64,000 nucleotides of DNA from Streptomyces gelaticus (GCF_014649535.1 NZ_BMTF01000008.1:186001-250000), one strand, 5' to 3'; positions 18,703 through 27,081 are shown, counted from the stretch's first letter. Numbers and translations: made by a program. Notes: generated from the letters alone by a model not told the origin.

Positions 18703-19903
18703 CCAGGAACACCGCGCCGGCCAGCAGCACCAGGGCACCCCCGGCGATGCCCAGGGCGACCCCGACGCCTCCGCTGCCGTCCCCGGCCGCGGCGGCCTTC
18801 GCGTTCTGCGCGGGGCCGTTCCTGCCCTCGCCCTTGCCCTGCTCGGCCGCGGGTCCCTTCCCGGACCCGGCTCCGGTGGTGGCGGACTTCGGGGGCACCA
18901 GCTCACCGACCGGGGTCACCTTGCCGCTCGCGTCGAAGCCCCAGTCGAGGAGGCTGGCGGCCTCCTTGTAGACGGCGTGGGCCTCTTCGGACGAGGGGTT
19001 CATGACGGTGACGAGGAGCACCTTGCCGTCGCGTTCGGCGACACCGGTGAAGGTGTTGCCGGCGTGCGTGGTGTAGCCGTTCTTGACGCCCGCGATGCCC
19101 TTGTACGGGTCGACGCCGGCCGCGCCGGTGAGCAGCTTGTTCGTGTTCTGGATGGCGAAGCTCTCGCGCTTCCCCTTCTTCTCCGCGCCGGGGAACTGCG
19201 CCTCGGCCGTGGAGCAGTACTCCCGGAAGTCCGCCTTCTGCAGCCCGCTGCGGGCGAACAGCGTCAGGTCGTACGCGCTGGAGACCTGGTCGGGCGCGTC
19301 GTACCCGTCGGGCGAGACCACCTTGGTGTCGAGCGCCTGCAACTCCTCGGCGTGCGCCTGCATGGCGTCGACGGTCTTGGGGACACCGCCGTACATCGAG
19401 GACAGCACGTGCACCGCGTCGTTGCCCGACCGCAGGAACACCCCGAGCCACAGGTCGTGGACGGTGTAGCTGAGCTTCTCCTTGATGCCGACCAGGCTGC
19501 TGCCCTCGCCGACACCGGCGAGGTCCTCGTCCTTGACGGTGTACTCCTGGGTCTTCGGCTGGAGCGCGGGCATCAGGGTGTCCGCGAAGAGCATCTTCAG
19601 GGTGGAGGCGGGAGGCAGCCGCCAGTGCGAGTTGTGCGAGGCGAGGACCTGGCCGCTCTCCGCGTCCGCGACGATCCAGGACCTGCCCGTGAGGTCCTTC
19701 GGCAGCACCGGGGCGTCCGGTCCCAGATCGACCTGCGTGCCGGGCCGGCCCAGCAGTTCGCCACCGACCCTGGACATGTCCGAGGGCGGCTTCGGCCCGT
19801 CGTCGGAGGTGTCCTTGCCGACCGCCGATGCCGGACTGACGAGAAAAGTGGACACCAAGGCGGCAGAGATGACCGTCAGTGCGGTCTTTTTGAGAGCAGG
19901 CAC
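18650..19903 (-). CDS. D-alanyl-D-alanine carboxypeptidase (class A low-mass PBP)
   Basis: 417 residues. A signal sequence (KKTALTVISAALVSTFLVSPASA) leads to the penicillin-binding fold. Active-site motifs are S100-T-L-K103, SGN, and KNG in place of KTG. The C-terminus carries a Gly/Ala/Lys linker, one hydrophobic segment (GVALGIAGGALVLLAGAVFLV) and a basic tail, so the enzyme is anchored outside the membrane. It trims the terminal D-Ala of peptidoglycan pentapeptides. The start is taken as the GTG at 19903; it lacks a strong ribosome-binding site. The 3' end overlaps the YihY gene. Confidence 0.93.
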   Translation of the reverse strand: MPALKKTALTVISAALVSTFLVSPASAVGKDTSDDGPKPPSDMSRVGGELLGRPGTQVDLGPDAPVLPKDLTGRSWIVADAESGQVLASHNSHWRLPPASTLKMLFADTLMPALQPKTQEYTVKDEDLAGVGEGSSLVGIKEKLSYTVHDLWLGVFLRSGNDAVHVLSSMYGGVPKTVDAMQAHAEELQALDTKVVSPDGYDAPDQVSSAYDLTLFARSGLQKADFREYCSTAEAQFPGAEKKGKRESFAIQNTNKLLTGAAGVDPYKGIAGVKNGYTTHAGNTFTGVAERDGKVLLVTVMNPSSEEAHAVYKEAASLLDWGFDASGKVTPVGELVPPKSATTGAGSGKGPAAEQGKGEGRNGPAQNAKAAAAGDGSGGVGVALGIAGGALVLLAGAVFLVNRRWPLPDLVRRLPRR

Positions 19904-20024
19904 GATCGGAAACGTACAGGCAGAAGATATGAAAATGGGTCCGGATGGCTTGACCCGCCGGGTGTTCCGCCGGGACAGCCCACCCCGGGCGGCTCTGCCG
20001 GAGCGCGGCGGAGATACTGAGTCC

Positions 20025-20270
20025 ATGAAGCTCAGCCGCCCCGTCTCCTGGTTCCTGCTCGCCTTCGGGGTGTGGAGCTGGTTCATCTGGATCACTTTCG
20101 TCAAGAACCTGTGGAAGGACGGCAGCGGACTCGCCTTCGACGACGCGGGTGACCCGACTGCGTACTTCTGGGTGCATCTGCTGCTCGCCATCACGTCCTT
20201 TCTCCTGGGGACGGCTGTTGGTGTGATCGGGTTCCGTGGCGTCAAGGCCTTGCGCAGCGAACGCGCATAA
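20025..20270 (+). CDS. Small membrane protein, SCO4848 family type
   Basis: 81 residues with two hydrophobic segments, PVSWFLLAFGVWSWFIWITF and YFWVHLLLAITSFLLG, separated by a short loop. It lies divergent from the carboxypeptidase and 29 bp upstream of the metallophosphoesterase gene, a position I recall for the S. coelicolor SCO4848 family. The ATG at 20025 follows a weak GGAG site. Function unknown. Confidence 0.82.
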   Translation: MKLSRPVSWFLLAFGVWSWFIWITFVKNLWKDGSGLAFDDAGDPTAYFWVHLLLAITSFLLGTAVGVIGFRGVKALRSERA

Positions 20271-20299
20271 CTGGCCGTACGAGGGACGGGTGGGGGCGA

Positions 20300-21691
20300 G
20301 TGGCAGTGGCCGGTCTTGTGGTGGCGGTACTCGTGGTGCTCGCACTGTTCGCCGGTGTGCACCGCTATCTCTGGCAGCGCTTCGTCGGTGACACGACCGT
20401 CGAGGGCAGTGCCCTGCGCAGAGCCGGCACGGTGGCCGCGTACGTCCTGCCCCTGCTGAGCGTCGGCGCGCTGGTCTCCGGCCGCGCGGGTGCGCCCTTC
20501 CGGCTCCAGCAGGTGCTGGCCTGGCCGGGCTATCTGTGGCTGGCTGCCGTGCTGTACCTGACGCTGGCTCTGCTGGTGGGCGAGGCGGTACGGCCGGTTC
20601 TGCGCCGGGTGCTCGCGAGCCGGGCGGACCGGGCGGACCGGGCGGACCGGGCGGAGGATGCGGACGCGGCGTCAGCGGAGAGCACGCTTCTCGCGAATCG
20701 CTCAAACGGTGCAAATCGCCCGCCGGTTTCCTCGGCCGTGGAGGCTTCCGCCCCACCGGCTTCCGGCGGTGCGGCCCCGAGCGCCCTCGTCACCGTCACC
20801 GTCACCGTCACCGTCACCGACACCGACACCGACACCGACACCTCCGCCCCGCACCGTCCCGCCGCCCTCACGCGCCGGCTGTTCGTCGCGCGGGCCGTCG
20901 GGGGTGCCGCCGCCGTCGCCGGGCTCGGTACGGTCGGCTACGGCACCTACGGGGTGCTGCGCGGGCCGCGGGTCAAGCGGATCACCGTCCCGCTCGCCAA
21001 ACTGCCGCGCTCCGCCCACGGCTTCCGGATCGCCGTCGTCAGCGACATCCACCTCGGCCCGATCCTCGGCCGCGCCCACACCCAGCGCATCGTCGACACC
21101 ATCAACCGGACCCAGCCCGATCTGGTCGCCGTGGTCGGGGATCTCGTCGACGGAACCGTCGCCGATCTCGGGCCGGCCGCGGAGCCGCTCGCCCGGCTGA
21201 GTTCACGGCAGGGGAATTTCTTCGTCACCGGTAATCACGAGTACTACTCCGGCGCCGCCCAATGGATCGATCAGGTGAGGGAATTGGATCTTCACCCGCT
21301 GGAGAACGCCCGGGTCGAGATCGGTGGATTCGATCTTGCGGGCGTCAATGACGTGGCTGGGGAGAGCGAAGGGCAGGGCCCCGACTTCGCCCGTGCGCTC
21401 GGCGACCGGGACCGTACCCGCGCCGCCGTCCTCCTTGCCCACCAGCCCGTCGTCATCCATGACGCGGTCGCCCACGGAGTGGACCTCCAGCTCTCCGGCC
21501 ACACCCACGGGGGCCAGCTCTGGCCGGGCAACCACATCGCGGACCTGGCCAATCCCACGGTCGCCGGGCTCGACCGGTACGGCGACACCCAGCTGTACGT
21601 CTCACGGGGCGCGGGCGCCTGGGGGCCGCCCGTACGGGTCGGCGCGCCCTCCGACATCACCGTCGTGGAACTCGCATCACTACGGGCGTGA
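20300..21691 (+). CDS. Membrane-anchored metallophosphoesterase
   Basis: 463 residues. Hydrophobic segments near residues 1-20, 45-65 and 75-100 place the N-terminus in the membrane. A low-complexity linker (about 105-195) follows, then a twin-Arg-like RRLFVARAVGG segment. The calcineurin-like domain shows all metal motifs: VVSDIHLGP, VVGDLVDG, GNHEYYSG and SGHTHGGQLWPG. Relatives (YaeI/YkuE type) hydrolyse phospholipid pyrophosphates. The GTG start at 20300 is chosen for the complete first membrane segment. The linker contains two in-frame microsatellites. Confidence 0.9.
   Translation: MAVAGLVVAVLVVLALFAGVHRYLWQRFVGDTTVEGSALRRAGTVAAYVLPLLSVGALVSGRAGAPFRLQQVLAWPGYLWLAAVLYLTLALLVGEAVRPVLRRVLASRADRADRADRAEDADAASAESTLLANRSNGANRPPVSSAVEASAPPASGGAAPSALVTVTVTVTVTDTDTDTDTSAPHRPAALTRRLFVARAVGGAAAVAGLGTVGYGTYGVLRGPRVKRITVPLAKLPRSAHGFRIAVVSDIHLGPILGRAHTQRIVDTINRTQPDLVAVVGDLVDGTVADLGPAAEPLARLSSRQGNFFVTGNHEYYSGAAQWIDQVRELDLHPLENARVEIGGFDLAGVNDVAGESEGQGPDFARALGDRDRTRAAVLLAHQPVVIHDAVAHGVDLQLSGHTHGGQLWPGNHIADLANPTVAGLDRYGDTQLYVSRGAGAWGPPVRVGAPSDITVVELASLRA
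20622..20657 (+). repeat. Four-copy 9-bp tandem repeat in the metallophosphoesterase gene
   Basis: Three exact copies of GGGCGGACC and one variant copy encode an Arg-Ala-Asp array in the linker between the membrane part and the catalytic domain. Confidence 0.9.
20789..20842 (+). repeat. Nine-copy hexanucleotide microsatellite in the metallophosphoesterase gene
   Basis: Five copies of GTCACC followed directly by four copies of GACACC, encoding Val-Thr then Asp-Thr dipeptides. Being multiples of 3, copy changes would alter linker length without frameshift. Confidence 0.95.
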
Positions 21692-21878
21692 CTCTCCGTC
21701 GACGACAGGTTCCGGACGTTCACATGCACCCGAGGTTTCAAGTGCCGAACAAAAGGCTATGAGTCACAGTTTTACTCTTCCAGATGTGAAAACCTTGTGA
21801 TTGGCTGATCGCGAACATGCGGTGATGCGCGTATCTGGGCACAACACCGAGGTGGGGCTGGTAAGGGAGAGCACGTCA

Positions 21879-23435
21879 ATGCGGTCGATCCGGCTACGGA
21901 TTCTCGCGGTTCTCGCGGTATTGGGCATCGCAGGCGTTGTCGCCTGGCAACTGCTCCCCTCGGACGAGGTGAACCAGGACCCCGTCGCGGTGGGCACGAC
22001 GGACGAGGTCACCTCGCTCGATCCGGCCGGTGCGTACGACGCGGGTTCCTGGGCGATGTACAGCAACATCTACCAGTCCCTGCTGACGTTCAAGTCCGGG
22101 GCGGTCGTGCCCGAGCCCGACGCCGCCGAGAGCTGCGAGTTCATCGGCCAGAAGCTCCAGACGTACCAGTGCAAGCTCCGTGACGACCTGACGTTCTCCA
22201 ACGGCCGCAAGATCACGGCCGAGGACGTCAAGTACTCCATCGAGCGCATGATCAAGATCAAGACGGACGTCGGTCCCTGGGTGCTCTTCCCGAGCCTCAA
22301 GAACGTGGTGGCCGACGGCCGCACCATCACCTTCAACCTCTCCTCGCGCGACGCGACCTTCCCGCAGAAGCTCGCCACCGGAGCCGGTTCGATCGTCGAC
22401 CGCGAGTCGTACCCGGCGGACAAGCTCCGTGCGGGCGACACCGTCGACGGCTCGGGCCCGTACCTCCTGAAGTCGTACCGGCCGGGCGCGATCGCCGAGC
22501 TGGTCCCCAACCCCCTCTACAAGGGCGCGCTGAGCAAGACCGGTGTCCCGGTCACCGTGCACTACTACGACAAGTCGGAGGAGCTCCAGACCGCCTGGAA
22601 GGCCAAGCAGCTCGACGTCACGCACCGCGAACTGCCGCCGGCCACGCTCGCCGAGCTGAACCCCGGTGACCCCGACCTGCGCGTCACCGAGGCGGAGAGC
22701 GCCGAGATCCGCAACCTCGTCTTCAACGTCCGGCCGGGTTCCCCGCTGGCCGAGAAGAAGGTCCGGCAGGCCATCGCCTCGATCATCGACCGCGGGCCCC
22801 TGGTGACCGATATCTACAAGGGAACCGTCGAGCCGCTCTACTCGCTGATCCCGCAGGGCTACATCGGACACAGCACGCCGTTCTTCGACGCCTACCCGTC
22901 GCCCGACCCGGCGCGCGCCGAGCAGCTGCTGAAGGACGCCGGCGTGCAGACGCCGGTGAACATCAGCTTCGGCTACGGCGGCGGGAACGAGACCCAGGCG
23001 AAGGAGGCCGCGGAGCTCCGCCGTCAGCTGGAGGCCGACGGGCTGTTCAAAGTCACGGTCCACGCCGTCGACTGGCAGAAGTTCCAGAAGGAGTACGCGG
23101 CCGGCAAGTACGACGCGTACACGGTCGGCTGGCTCCCCGACTACCCGGACTCCGACACCTTCAGCCAGCCGCTGGTCGGCCGCAACAACAGCCTCCACAA
23201 CGGCTACTCCAGCAAGAAGGTGGACAGCCTGATCAGCTCCACGCTTCAGTACGGCGACCGCGGACGCACCTCGGCCGACTTCAAGGAGCTCCAGGCACAG
23301 GTCGGCGAGGACGTGCCGCTGGTCCCGCTGTGGCAGAAGAAGGACTACGTCGTCAGCACGACGGACGTCTCCGGTTCGCAGTACCTCTCGGACGGCACCG
23401 GACTCTGGCGGCTCTGGGAGCTGAGGCGGATCTGA
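21879..23435 (+). CDS. ABC transporter solute-binding protein, family 5 (peptide type)
   Basis: 518 residues. An N-terminal membrane segment (LRILAVLAVLGIAGVVAW) lacks a lipobox Cys, so the protein is anchored by this helix or cleaved elsewhere. The binding fold shows VGTTDEVTSLDPAGAYD, FSNGRKITAEDVKYSIERM and a late YDAYTVGWLPDYPD segment. The ATG at 21879 follows AGGGAGAG; an earlier start at 21801 would add residues with no signal-like character. No permease or ATPase genes are adjacent, so it is an orphan binding protein that must share a transporter. Four 9-bp repeats begin in its stop codon. Confidence 0.92.
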   Translation: MRSIRLRILAVLAVLGIAGVVAWQLLPSDEVNQDPVAVGTTDEVTSLDPAGAYDAGSWAMYSNIYQSLLTFKSGAVVPEPDAAESCEFIGQKLQTYQCKLRDDLTFSNGRKITAEDVKYSIERMIKIKTDVGPWVLFPSLKNVVADGRTITFNLSSRDATFPQKLATGAGSIVDRESYPADKLRAGDTVDGSGPYLLKSYRPGAIAELVPNPLYKGALSKTGVPVTVHYYDKSEELQTAWKAKQLDVTHRELPPATLAELNPGDPDLRVTEAESAEIRNLVFNVRPGSPLAEKKVRQAIASIIDRGPLVTDIYKGTVEPLYSLIPQGYIGHSTPFFDAYPSPDPARAEQLLKDAGVQTPVNISFGYGGGNETQAKEAAELRRQLEADGLFKVTVHAVDWQKFQKEYAAGKYDAYTVGWLPDYPDSDTFSQPLVGRNNSLHNGYSSKKVDSLISSTLQYGDRGRTSADFKELQAQVGEDVPLVPLWQKKDYVVSTTDVSGSQYLSDGTGLWRLWELRRI

Positions 23436-23469
23436 CGGATCCGACGGATCCGACGGATCCGACGGATCC
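23434..23469. repeat. Four exact 9-bp tandem repeats just after the solute-binding protein gene
   Basis: GACGGATCC occurs four times without interruption; the first copy overlaps the TGA stop. Confidence 0.95.
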
Positions 23470-23508
23470 GGGGTCCTGGGGGCGCTGACAGTCCGCCGGA
23501 CCGGACTC

Positions 23509-23544
23509 GGGGCGGTCGTACCGGCACTGCCGGACGGCCGCCCC
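23509..23544. terminator. Hairpin between the solute-binding protein gene and the TetR gene
   Basis: GGGGCGG at 23509 pairs with CCGCCCC ending at 23544; the genes are convergent, so it can serve both. Confidence 0.6.
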
Positions 23545-23553
23545 GCCGCTTTC

Positions 23554-24294
23554 CTAGGCCCCGTCCGGTCCGCTGGATCCGCCCCGGCGCCCGGACTTCG
23601 CGGCGCCGGGCAGGAACTCCTCCAGCACGTCGTGGACCTGCCGCACCAGCGGGCGCAGCACCCGGAACCGGGAGAGCGCGATGGCGCGGGCGCCGATCGG
23701 GGCGGAGCGCTCGACCAGGCGGCGGCTGCGCTCGGTGTGCTCCGTGCGGTCGTACACCCAGTACAGCACCAGACCCATCTGTATCAGCCACATCAACTGC
23801 GGGAGCAGCTCGGCCAGTTCGGGATCGGTCTTGGTGTCGGACCCGGCCAGGCAGCGCCGGTGGATGGAGATCGCCGCCTCGCGGGCCGCGACCGACTCCG
23901 CCGAGAACGGGCTGAGCGGGCTCTCCGGGTCGGCGGCGTTCTTGAAGAACTGGGCCGCGAAGCGGTGGTACGGCTCCGCCACGTCCAGCCAGGTGAGCAG
24001 GACCCCGCGCATGCGCACCGCGAGATCCCGGTCGCCGTCCAGGACCGGTTGCACGGCCGCCGCGTGCTCGGCGGCGAGCCGGTCGTAGAAGCCCTGGACG
24101 AGGTGTTCCTTGTTCGTGAAGTAGTAGTAGGCGTTCCCCACGGAGACGCCGGCCTCCTGGGCGATGGCCCGCATCGTCGTCCTGTCGTAGCCGCGTTCCT
24201 GGAAGAGCCGGAGCGCCGTTTCGAGGATGAGTGTGCGGGTCTGCTCGCTCTTGGAGGCCTTGGCTTCCTTCACGTCCTTCGCTTCCTTCACCAC
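23554..24294 (-). CDS. TetR family transcriptional regulator
   Basis: 246 residues. The HTH lies near residues 15-65: TRTLILETALRLFQERGYD, then TTMRAIAQEAGVSVGNAYYY, the classical TetR recognition helix. The rest is an all-helical ligand domain. The start is uncertain: the GTG at 24294 is 7 bp after a TACCCT -10-like box, and GTGs also occur at 24291 and 24273. It is the third gene behind the membrane protein and DCC1-like genes on the same strand. It is the best candidate to bind the two perfect palindromes upstream of that operon. Confidence 0.9.
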   Translation of the reverse strand: MVKEAKDVKEAKASKSEQTRTLILETALRLFQERGYDRTTMRAIAQEAGVSVGNAYYYFTNKEHLVQGFYDRLAAEHAAAVQPVLDGDRDLAVRMRGVLLTWLDVAEPYHRFAAQFFKNAADPESPLSPFSAESVAAREAAISIHRRCLAGSDTKTDPELAELLPQLMWLIQMGLVLYWVYDRTEHTERSRRLVERSAPIGARAIALSRFRVLRPLVRQVHDVLEEFLPGAAKSGRRGGSSGPDGA

Positions 24295-24317
24295 AGTCCC
24301 GAGGGTATCCGCCGCTG

Positions 24318-24785
24318 TCAGCCGCCGGATCCGGGGACCGTACAGCCACCCTCCCCGTCCCCGTCGCCGCACGGGGGAGCGGTCAGGGACCGGTACTCCG
24401 CGGCGGCGAGCACGGCGGCACGGGCGAACGGGCGGCCCGCCGGGGCGGCCAGCCGGTGCGCCCCGGGCCGGTGCTCGGCCAGCGCCCAGAGGCACACGAT
24501 CCACGCGGAGGCGGAGCGGTAGATCTGCCCCCGGTCGCCGACCACCGTGATCTCGTCCAGCGTCCCGGCGTGATCGAGACCGGGGAAGCGGCGGCGCGCC
24601 TCCGCGGAGGCCGCCGGGACGAGGTCGAGCGGCACGAGTTGACGCTGCTTCATCAGCCACTGCCGCAGATGGCGGCAGAGCGGGCACCGCGCGTCGTACA
24701 GCACCGTGAGGCGCTCGACGGGGAGCGGCCGCCCGCCCGGTCCGTCCGGCACGGCGCTCAGGCCCTCGGCGCGGGCGCCGCCCAC
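24318..24785 (-). CDS. DCC1-like thiol-disulfide oxidoreductase family protein (DUF393)
   Basis: 155 residues from a GTG at 24785, or 144 from a GTG at 24752 just after the upstream stop. The family signature LTVLYDARCPLCRHLRQWL includes the CPLC pair (Cys34 and Cys37 in the longer form), followed by LVPLDLVPAAS. The thioredoxin-like fold predicts redox activity, but substrates of the family are not known. The 5' end overlaps the upstream membrane protein gene or sits 5 bp beyond it, so translation is coupled. A second Cys (ASAWIVCLWAL) and a late PPCGDG are also present. Confidence 0.85.
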   Translation of the reverse strand: MGGARAEGLSAVPDGPGGRPLPVERLTVLYDARCPLCRHLRQWLMKQRQLVPLDLVPAASAEARRRFPGLDHAGTLDEITVVGDRGQIYRSASAWIVCLWALAEHRPGAHRLAAPAGRPFARAAVLAAAEYRSLTAPPCGDGDGEGGCTVPGSGG

Positions 24786-25189
24786 GGACCCCCGCCCGGT
24801 CCCGTCCAGCCCTGCGGGGCCACCGGCGGGGTCTGCTCACGCTCCATCAGACCGCGGCGGCGGATCTTGTTGAGCACATAGACATTGCCGAGGTGCATCA
24901 CGCCGAGGACGAGCAGGACGACGCCGAGCTTCACCGACAGCGCCTCGAAGAGCCCGCGGGCGTCGGTGACGCCGTCGGAGCTCCTCAGATAGAGGGTGAC
25001 GAAGCCCAGGTTGACCAGGTAGAAGCCGACCACCAGCAGATGGTTGACGGCGTCGGCGAGCTTCTCGTTCCCATGCAGCACATCGGCCAGGAACACCCTG
25101 CCGTTGCGGCTGAGCGTGCGCGCGACCCAGATGGTCAACGCCACGCTGATCAGCAGGTAGATGACATACGCGACAACAGTGAGGTCCAT
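24758..25189 (-). CDS. Small integral membrane protein of unknown function, first gene of the TetR operon
   Basis: 143 residues from the ATG at 25189 behind GGGAGGG. Three hydrophobic segments are visible: TVVAYVIYLLISVALTIWV, LLVVGFYLVNLGFVTLYL and LGVVLLVLGVMHLGNVYVL, then a basic cytoplasmic tail ending in Pro/Gly/Ala residues. It is not a family I can name. It leads an operon with the DCC1-like and TetR genes and is preceded by a strong promoter with paired operators, so its expression is probably ligand-controlled. Confidence 0.85.
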   Translation of the reverse strand: MDLTVVAYVIYLLISVALTIWVARTLSRNGRVFLADVLHGNEKLADAVNHLLVVGFYLVNLGFVTLYLRSSDGVTDARGLFEALSVKLGVVLLVLGVMHLGNVYVLNKIRRRGLMEREQTPPVAPQGWTGPGGGPWAAPAPRA

Positions 25190-25202
25190 GCCCCACCCTC
25201 CC

Positions 25203-25216
25203 TTGAACGCGTTCAA
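25203..25216. promoter_or_regulatory. Perfect palindromic operator, promoter-proximal copy
   Basis: TTGAACGCGTTCAA, a perfect 14-bp palindrome of the form TTGAAC-NN-GTTCAA, lies 13 bp upstream of the membrane protein start and just after the predicted transcription start. Confidence 0.85.
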
Positions 25217-25231
25217 AAGCTGTTGTCATGG

Positions 25232-25260
25232 ACTGTAGACCCACTTTTGAACATGTTCAA
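25232..25260 (-). promoter_or_regulatory. Promoter of the membrane protein-DCC1-TetR operon
   Basis: On the minus strand, -35 TTGAAC (25260-25255), a 17-nt spacer and -10 TACAGT (25237-25232) form a near-consensus housekeeping promoter. The -35 box is inside the distal operator. Confidence 0.75.
25247..25260. promoter_or_regulatory. Perfect palindromic operator, promoter-distal copy
   Basis: TTGAACATGTTCAA, the second perfect 14-bp palindrome of the same form, 44 bp from the first. It covers the -35 box and also contains the stop codon of the upstream MFS gene. Confidence 0.85.
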
Positions 25261-26483
25261 GCCGGATGGGCGGCAAGCTGCTCCGCCTGCTTGCCCGGCG
25301 CCCCGAAGCGTCGTACGCCCGGCACCGCCGCCGTCCCCAGGCAGGCCGCGCCGACCGCCACCGCGGCAACGGCCAGGGGCACTTCGGCACCCCAGGCCGA
25401 GGCGGCGAGCGGGGCCAGGGCGTAGCCGAGCGGCATCGCGCCCAGGGAGAGCAGCCAGTCGTACGAGGTCACCCGGGCCAGCGCGTGCGCCGGTACGGCG
25501 GACTGGACCGAGGTATCCCAGACCGGGCCGAGGAAGCCGAGGCCGGCCTGGGCGACACCGTACGCGGCGATGGTCAGCGCGACGGGCGCATGGGCGGCCA
25601 GCAGGCCGAGCGGCAGGGCGTACGTGGCCAGGCCCAGGTTGGCCGTCAGGACCGGGCGGCGGGGGCGGGCCCGGCCGGCCAGCAGAGAGCCGAGGAGCAG
25701 GCCGACCGCGCCGGTCTGGAGGAGGGCGATCCAGACGCCCTCGCCGCCCAGCTCCCGGACGAAGAGCGCCGGGCCGACCGTCATCAGGACGGCTGCCGCG
25801 CCGTTCCAGACGGCGTGCGCGATCAGGCTCGTCCAGTACCAGTCACGGCCGCGGACCTCTCCCCAGCCCTCCTTGAGGTCGGTGAACAGCGAGCGCCTCG
25901 GGACGGGTACGTGCCGGACCTCGACGGCGGCCAGCAGGGCGGCGCTCGCCGCGAAGGTGGCGCCGTCCAGCACGAAGGCCCAGCCCGGACCCGCGGTGAG
26001 GATCAGCGCACCGGCGAGGGCCGGCCCGCCGAGCCGGGTGGAGCTGTTGACGACCGCCATCAGCGAATTGGCGCGCAGCAGCCCGGACTCCGCCACGGTG
26101 CCGCGGATCAGCGGCGACGCGGTCGGCATCGCGAAGGCCCCGGCGGCGCCGCCGATCGCCTCGGCGAGGGCGATCTGCCAGAGCGCGGGGGAGCCGCCGA
26201 GCAGCTCGGCGCCGACGAAGAGCTGGGTCGCGCACCGTACGAGATCCGTGGTGAGCGCGACCGTACGGGCGTTGAAGCGGTCGCCCACGACGCCGCCCAG
26301 CGGCAGCAGGAGCAGCTTGGGGACCATCGCGCAGCCCAGGACGAGGGCGAGCGCCCCGGTCGAACCGGTGGCCAGATAGACGGCCAGGGAGAGGGCGGTG
26401 GGGATGACGGCGTCGCCGAGGAGCGAGAGCGTGCGGCCGATGAAGAGCAGGCGGAAGGCGCGCGTGCGCAAGGGGTGTGGCAT
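25257..26483 (-). CDS. MFS transporter, probable drug or metabolite exporter
   Basis: 408 residues with about twelve hydrophobic segments and the DHA3-like features of the N-half: FIGRTLSLLGDAVIPTALS and the cytoplasmic loop GGVVGDRFNARTV of the motif A type. Such proteins export drugs or siderophores; the substrate here is unknown. It is divergent from a MarR regulator with 88 bp between starts and a perfect palindrome in the gap, so it is probably repressed by that regulator. Its stop codon lies within the operator of the next operon. Confidence 0.9.
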   Translation of the reverse strand: MPHPLRTRAFRLLFIGRTLSLLGDAVIPTALSLAVYLATGSTGALALVLGCAMVPKLLLLPLGGVVGDRFNARTVALTTDLVRCATQLFVGAELLGGSPALWQIALAEAIGGAAGAFAMPTASPLIRGTVAESGLLRANSLMAVVNSSTRLGGPALAGALILTAGPGWAFVLDGATFAASAALLAAVEVRHVPVPRRSLFTDLKEGWGEVRGRDWYWTSLIAHAVWNGAAAVLMTVGPALFVRELGGEGVWIALLQTGAVGLLLGSLLAGRARPRRPVLTANLGLATYALPLGLLAAHAPVALTIAAYGVAQAGLGFLGPVWDTSVQSAVPAHALARVTSYDWLLSLGAMPLGYALAPLAASAWGAEVPLAVAAVAVGAACLGTAAVPGVRRFGAPGKQAEQLAAHPA

Positions 26484-26494
26484 GCGTGAGAATC

Positions 26495-26512
26495 TATTTC
26501 GGTACCGAACTA
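26495..26512. promoter_or_regulatory. MarR operator between the MFS and MarR genes
   Basis: Perfect palindrome TTCGGTACCGAA (26498-26509) extended by TA on both sides. It covers the likely promoters of both divergent genes. A weaker related site, GGTTCCGAAGGATAGTT, follows at about 26531-26547. Confidence 0.7.
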
Positions 26513-26571
26513 TTCGTCAACGAAATATTGGGTTCCGAAGGATAGTTGGAGGTCCGGCGTACGCTTTCCCC

Positions 26572-27081
26572 ATGGAGCGACGTGACTGGACCGACGGACA
26601 TGTGGAGCGCTGGAAGCCCGTGCTTCCCGGCCTCGATCCCGAGGTCGAGGGCGCAGTGACCCGTATGAAGAAGCTCTCCGTGCATCTGCGCCGGGTACGC
26701 GAGCAGTCCCTGGTCGACTTCGACCTGGACCGTCAGGAGTTCGACACGCTCCACAAGCTGGCCGGACGCGGCGGGAAGGCGGCCCCCTCCGAACTCGCCG
26801 CCGACCTCGACCTCGCGCCCGCCTCCGTCACCGGCCGGCTGGACGTGCTCGAACGGCGCGGCTTCGTCCGCCGCACGCCCTCCACCACCGACCGCCGGCG
26901 GGTCGACGTGGAGCTCACCGACCAGGGCCGCTCGACCTGGCTGGGCGCGATGGATGTCCTCGGCCACGAGGAGTACCGGCTGCTCGGCGTCCTCGACAAG
27001 GACGAACGCACCCTGCTCAACGACATGCTGCGGCGCGTCATGGTGGTCGCGGAGGACCAGGGCGGCGCCGCCTGGGACTGA
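26572..27081 (+). CDS. MarR family transcriptional regulator
   Basis: 169 residues. The winged-helix region shows LDRQEFDTLHKLAGRG, PSELAADLDLAPASVTGRLD for the recognition helix and the wing RRTPSTTDRRRVDVELTDQG, the usual MarR pattern. The ATG at 26572 is used because the upstream part of the frame overlaps the operator region. The divergent MFS gene and shared palindrome suggest it represses both itself and the exporter, relieved by an exported compound. Confidence 0.92.
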   Translation: MERRDWTDGHVERWKPVLPGLDPEVEGAVTRMKKLSVHLRRVREQSLVDFDLDRQEFDTLHKLAGRGGKAAPSELAADLDLAPASVTGRLDVLERRGFVRRTPSTTDRRRVDVELTDQGRSTWLGAMDVLGHEEYRLLGVLDKDERTLLNDMLRRVMVVAEDQGGAAWD

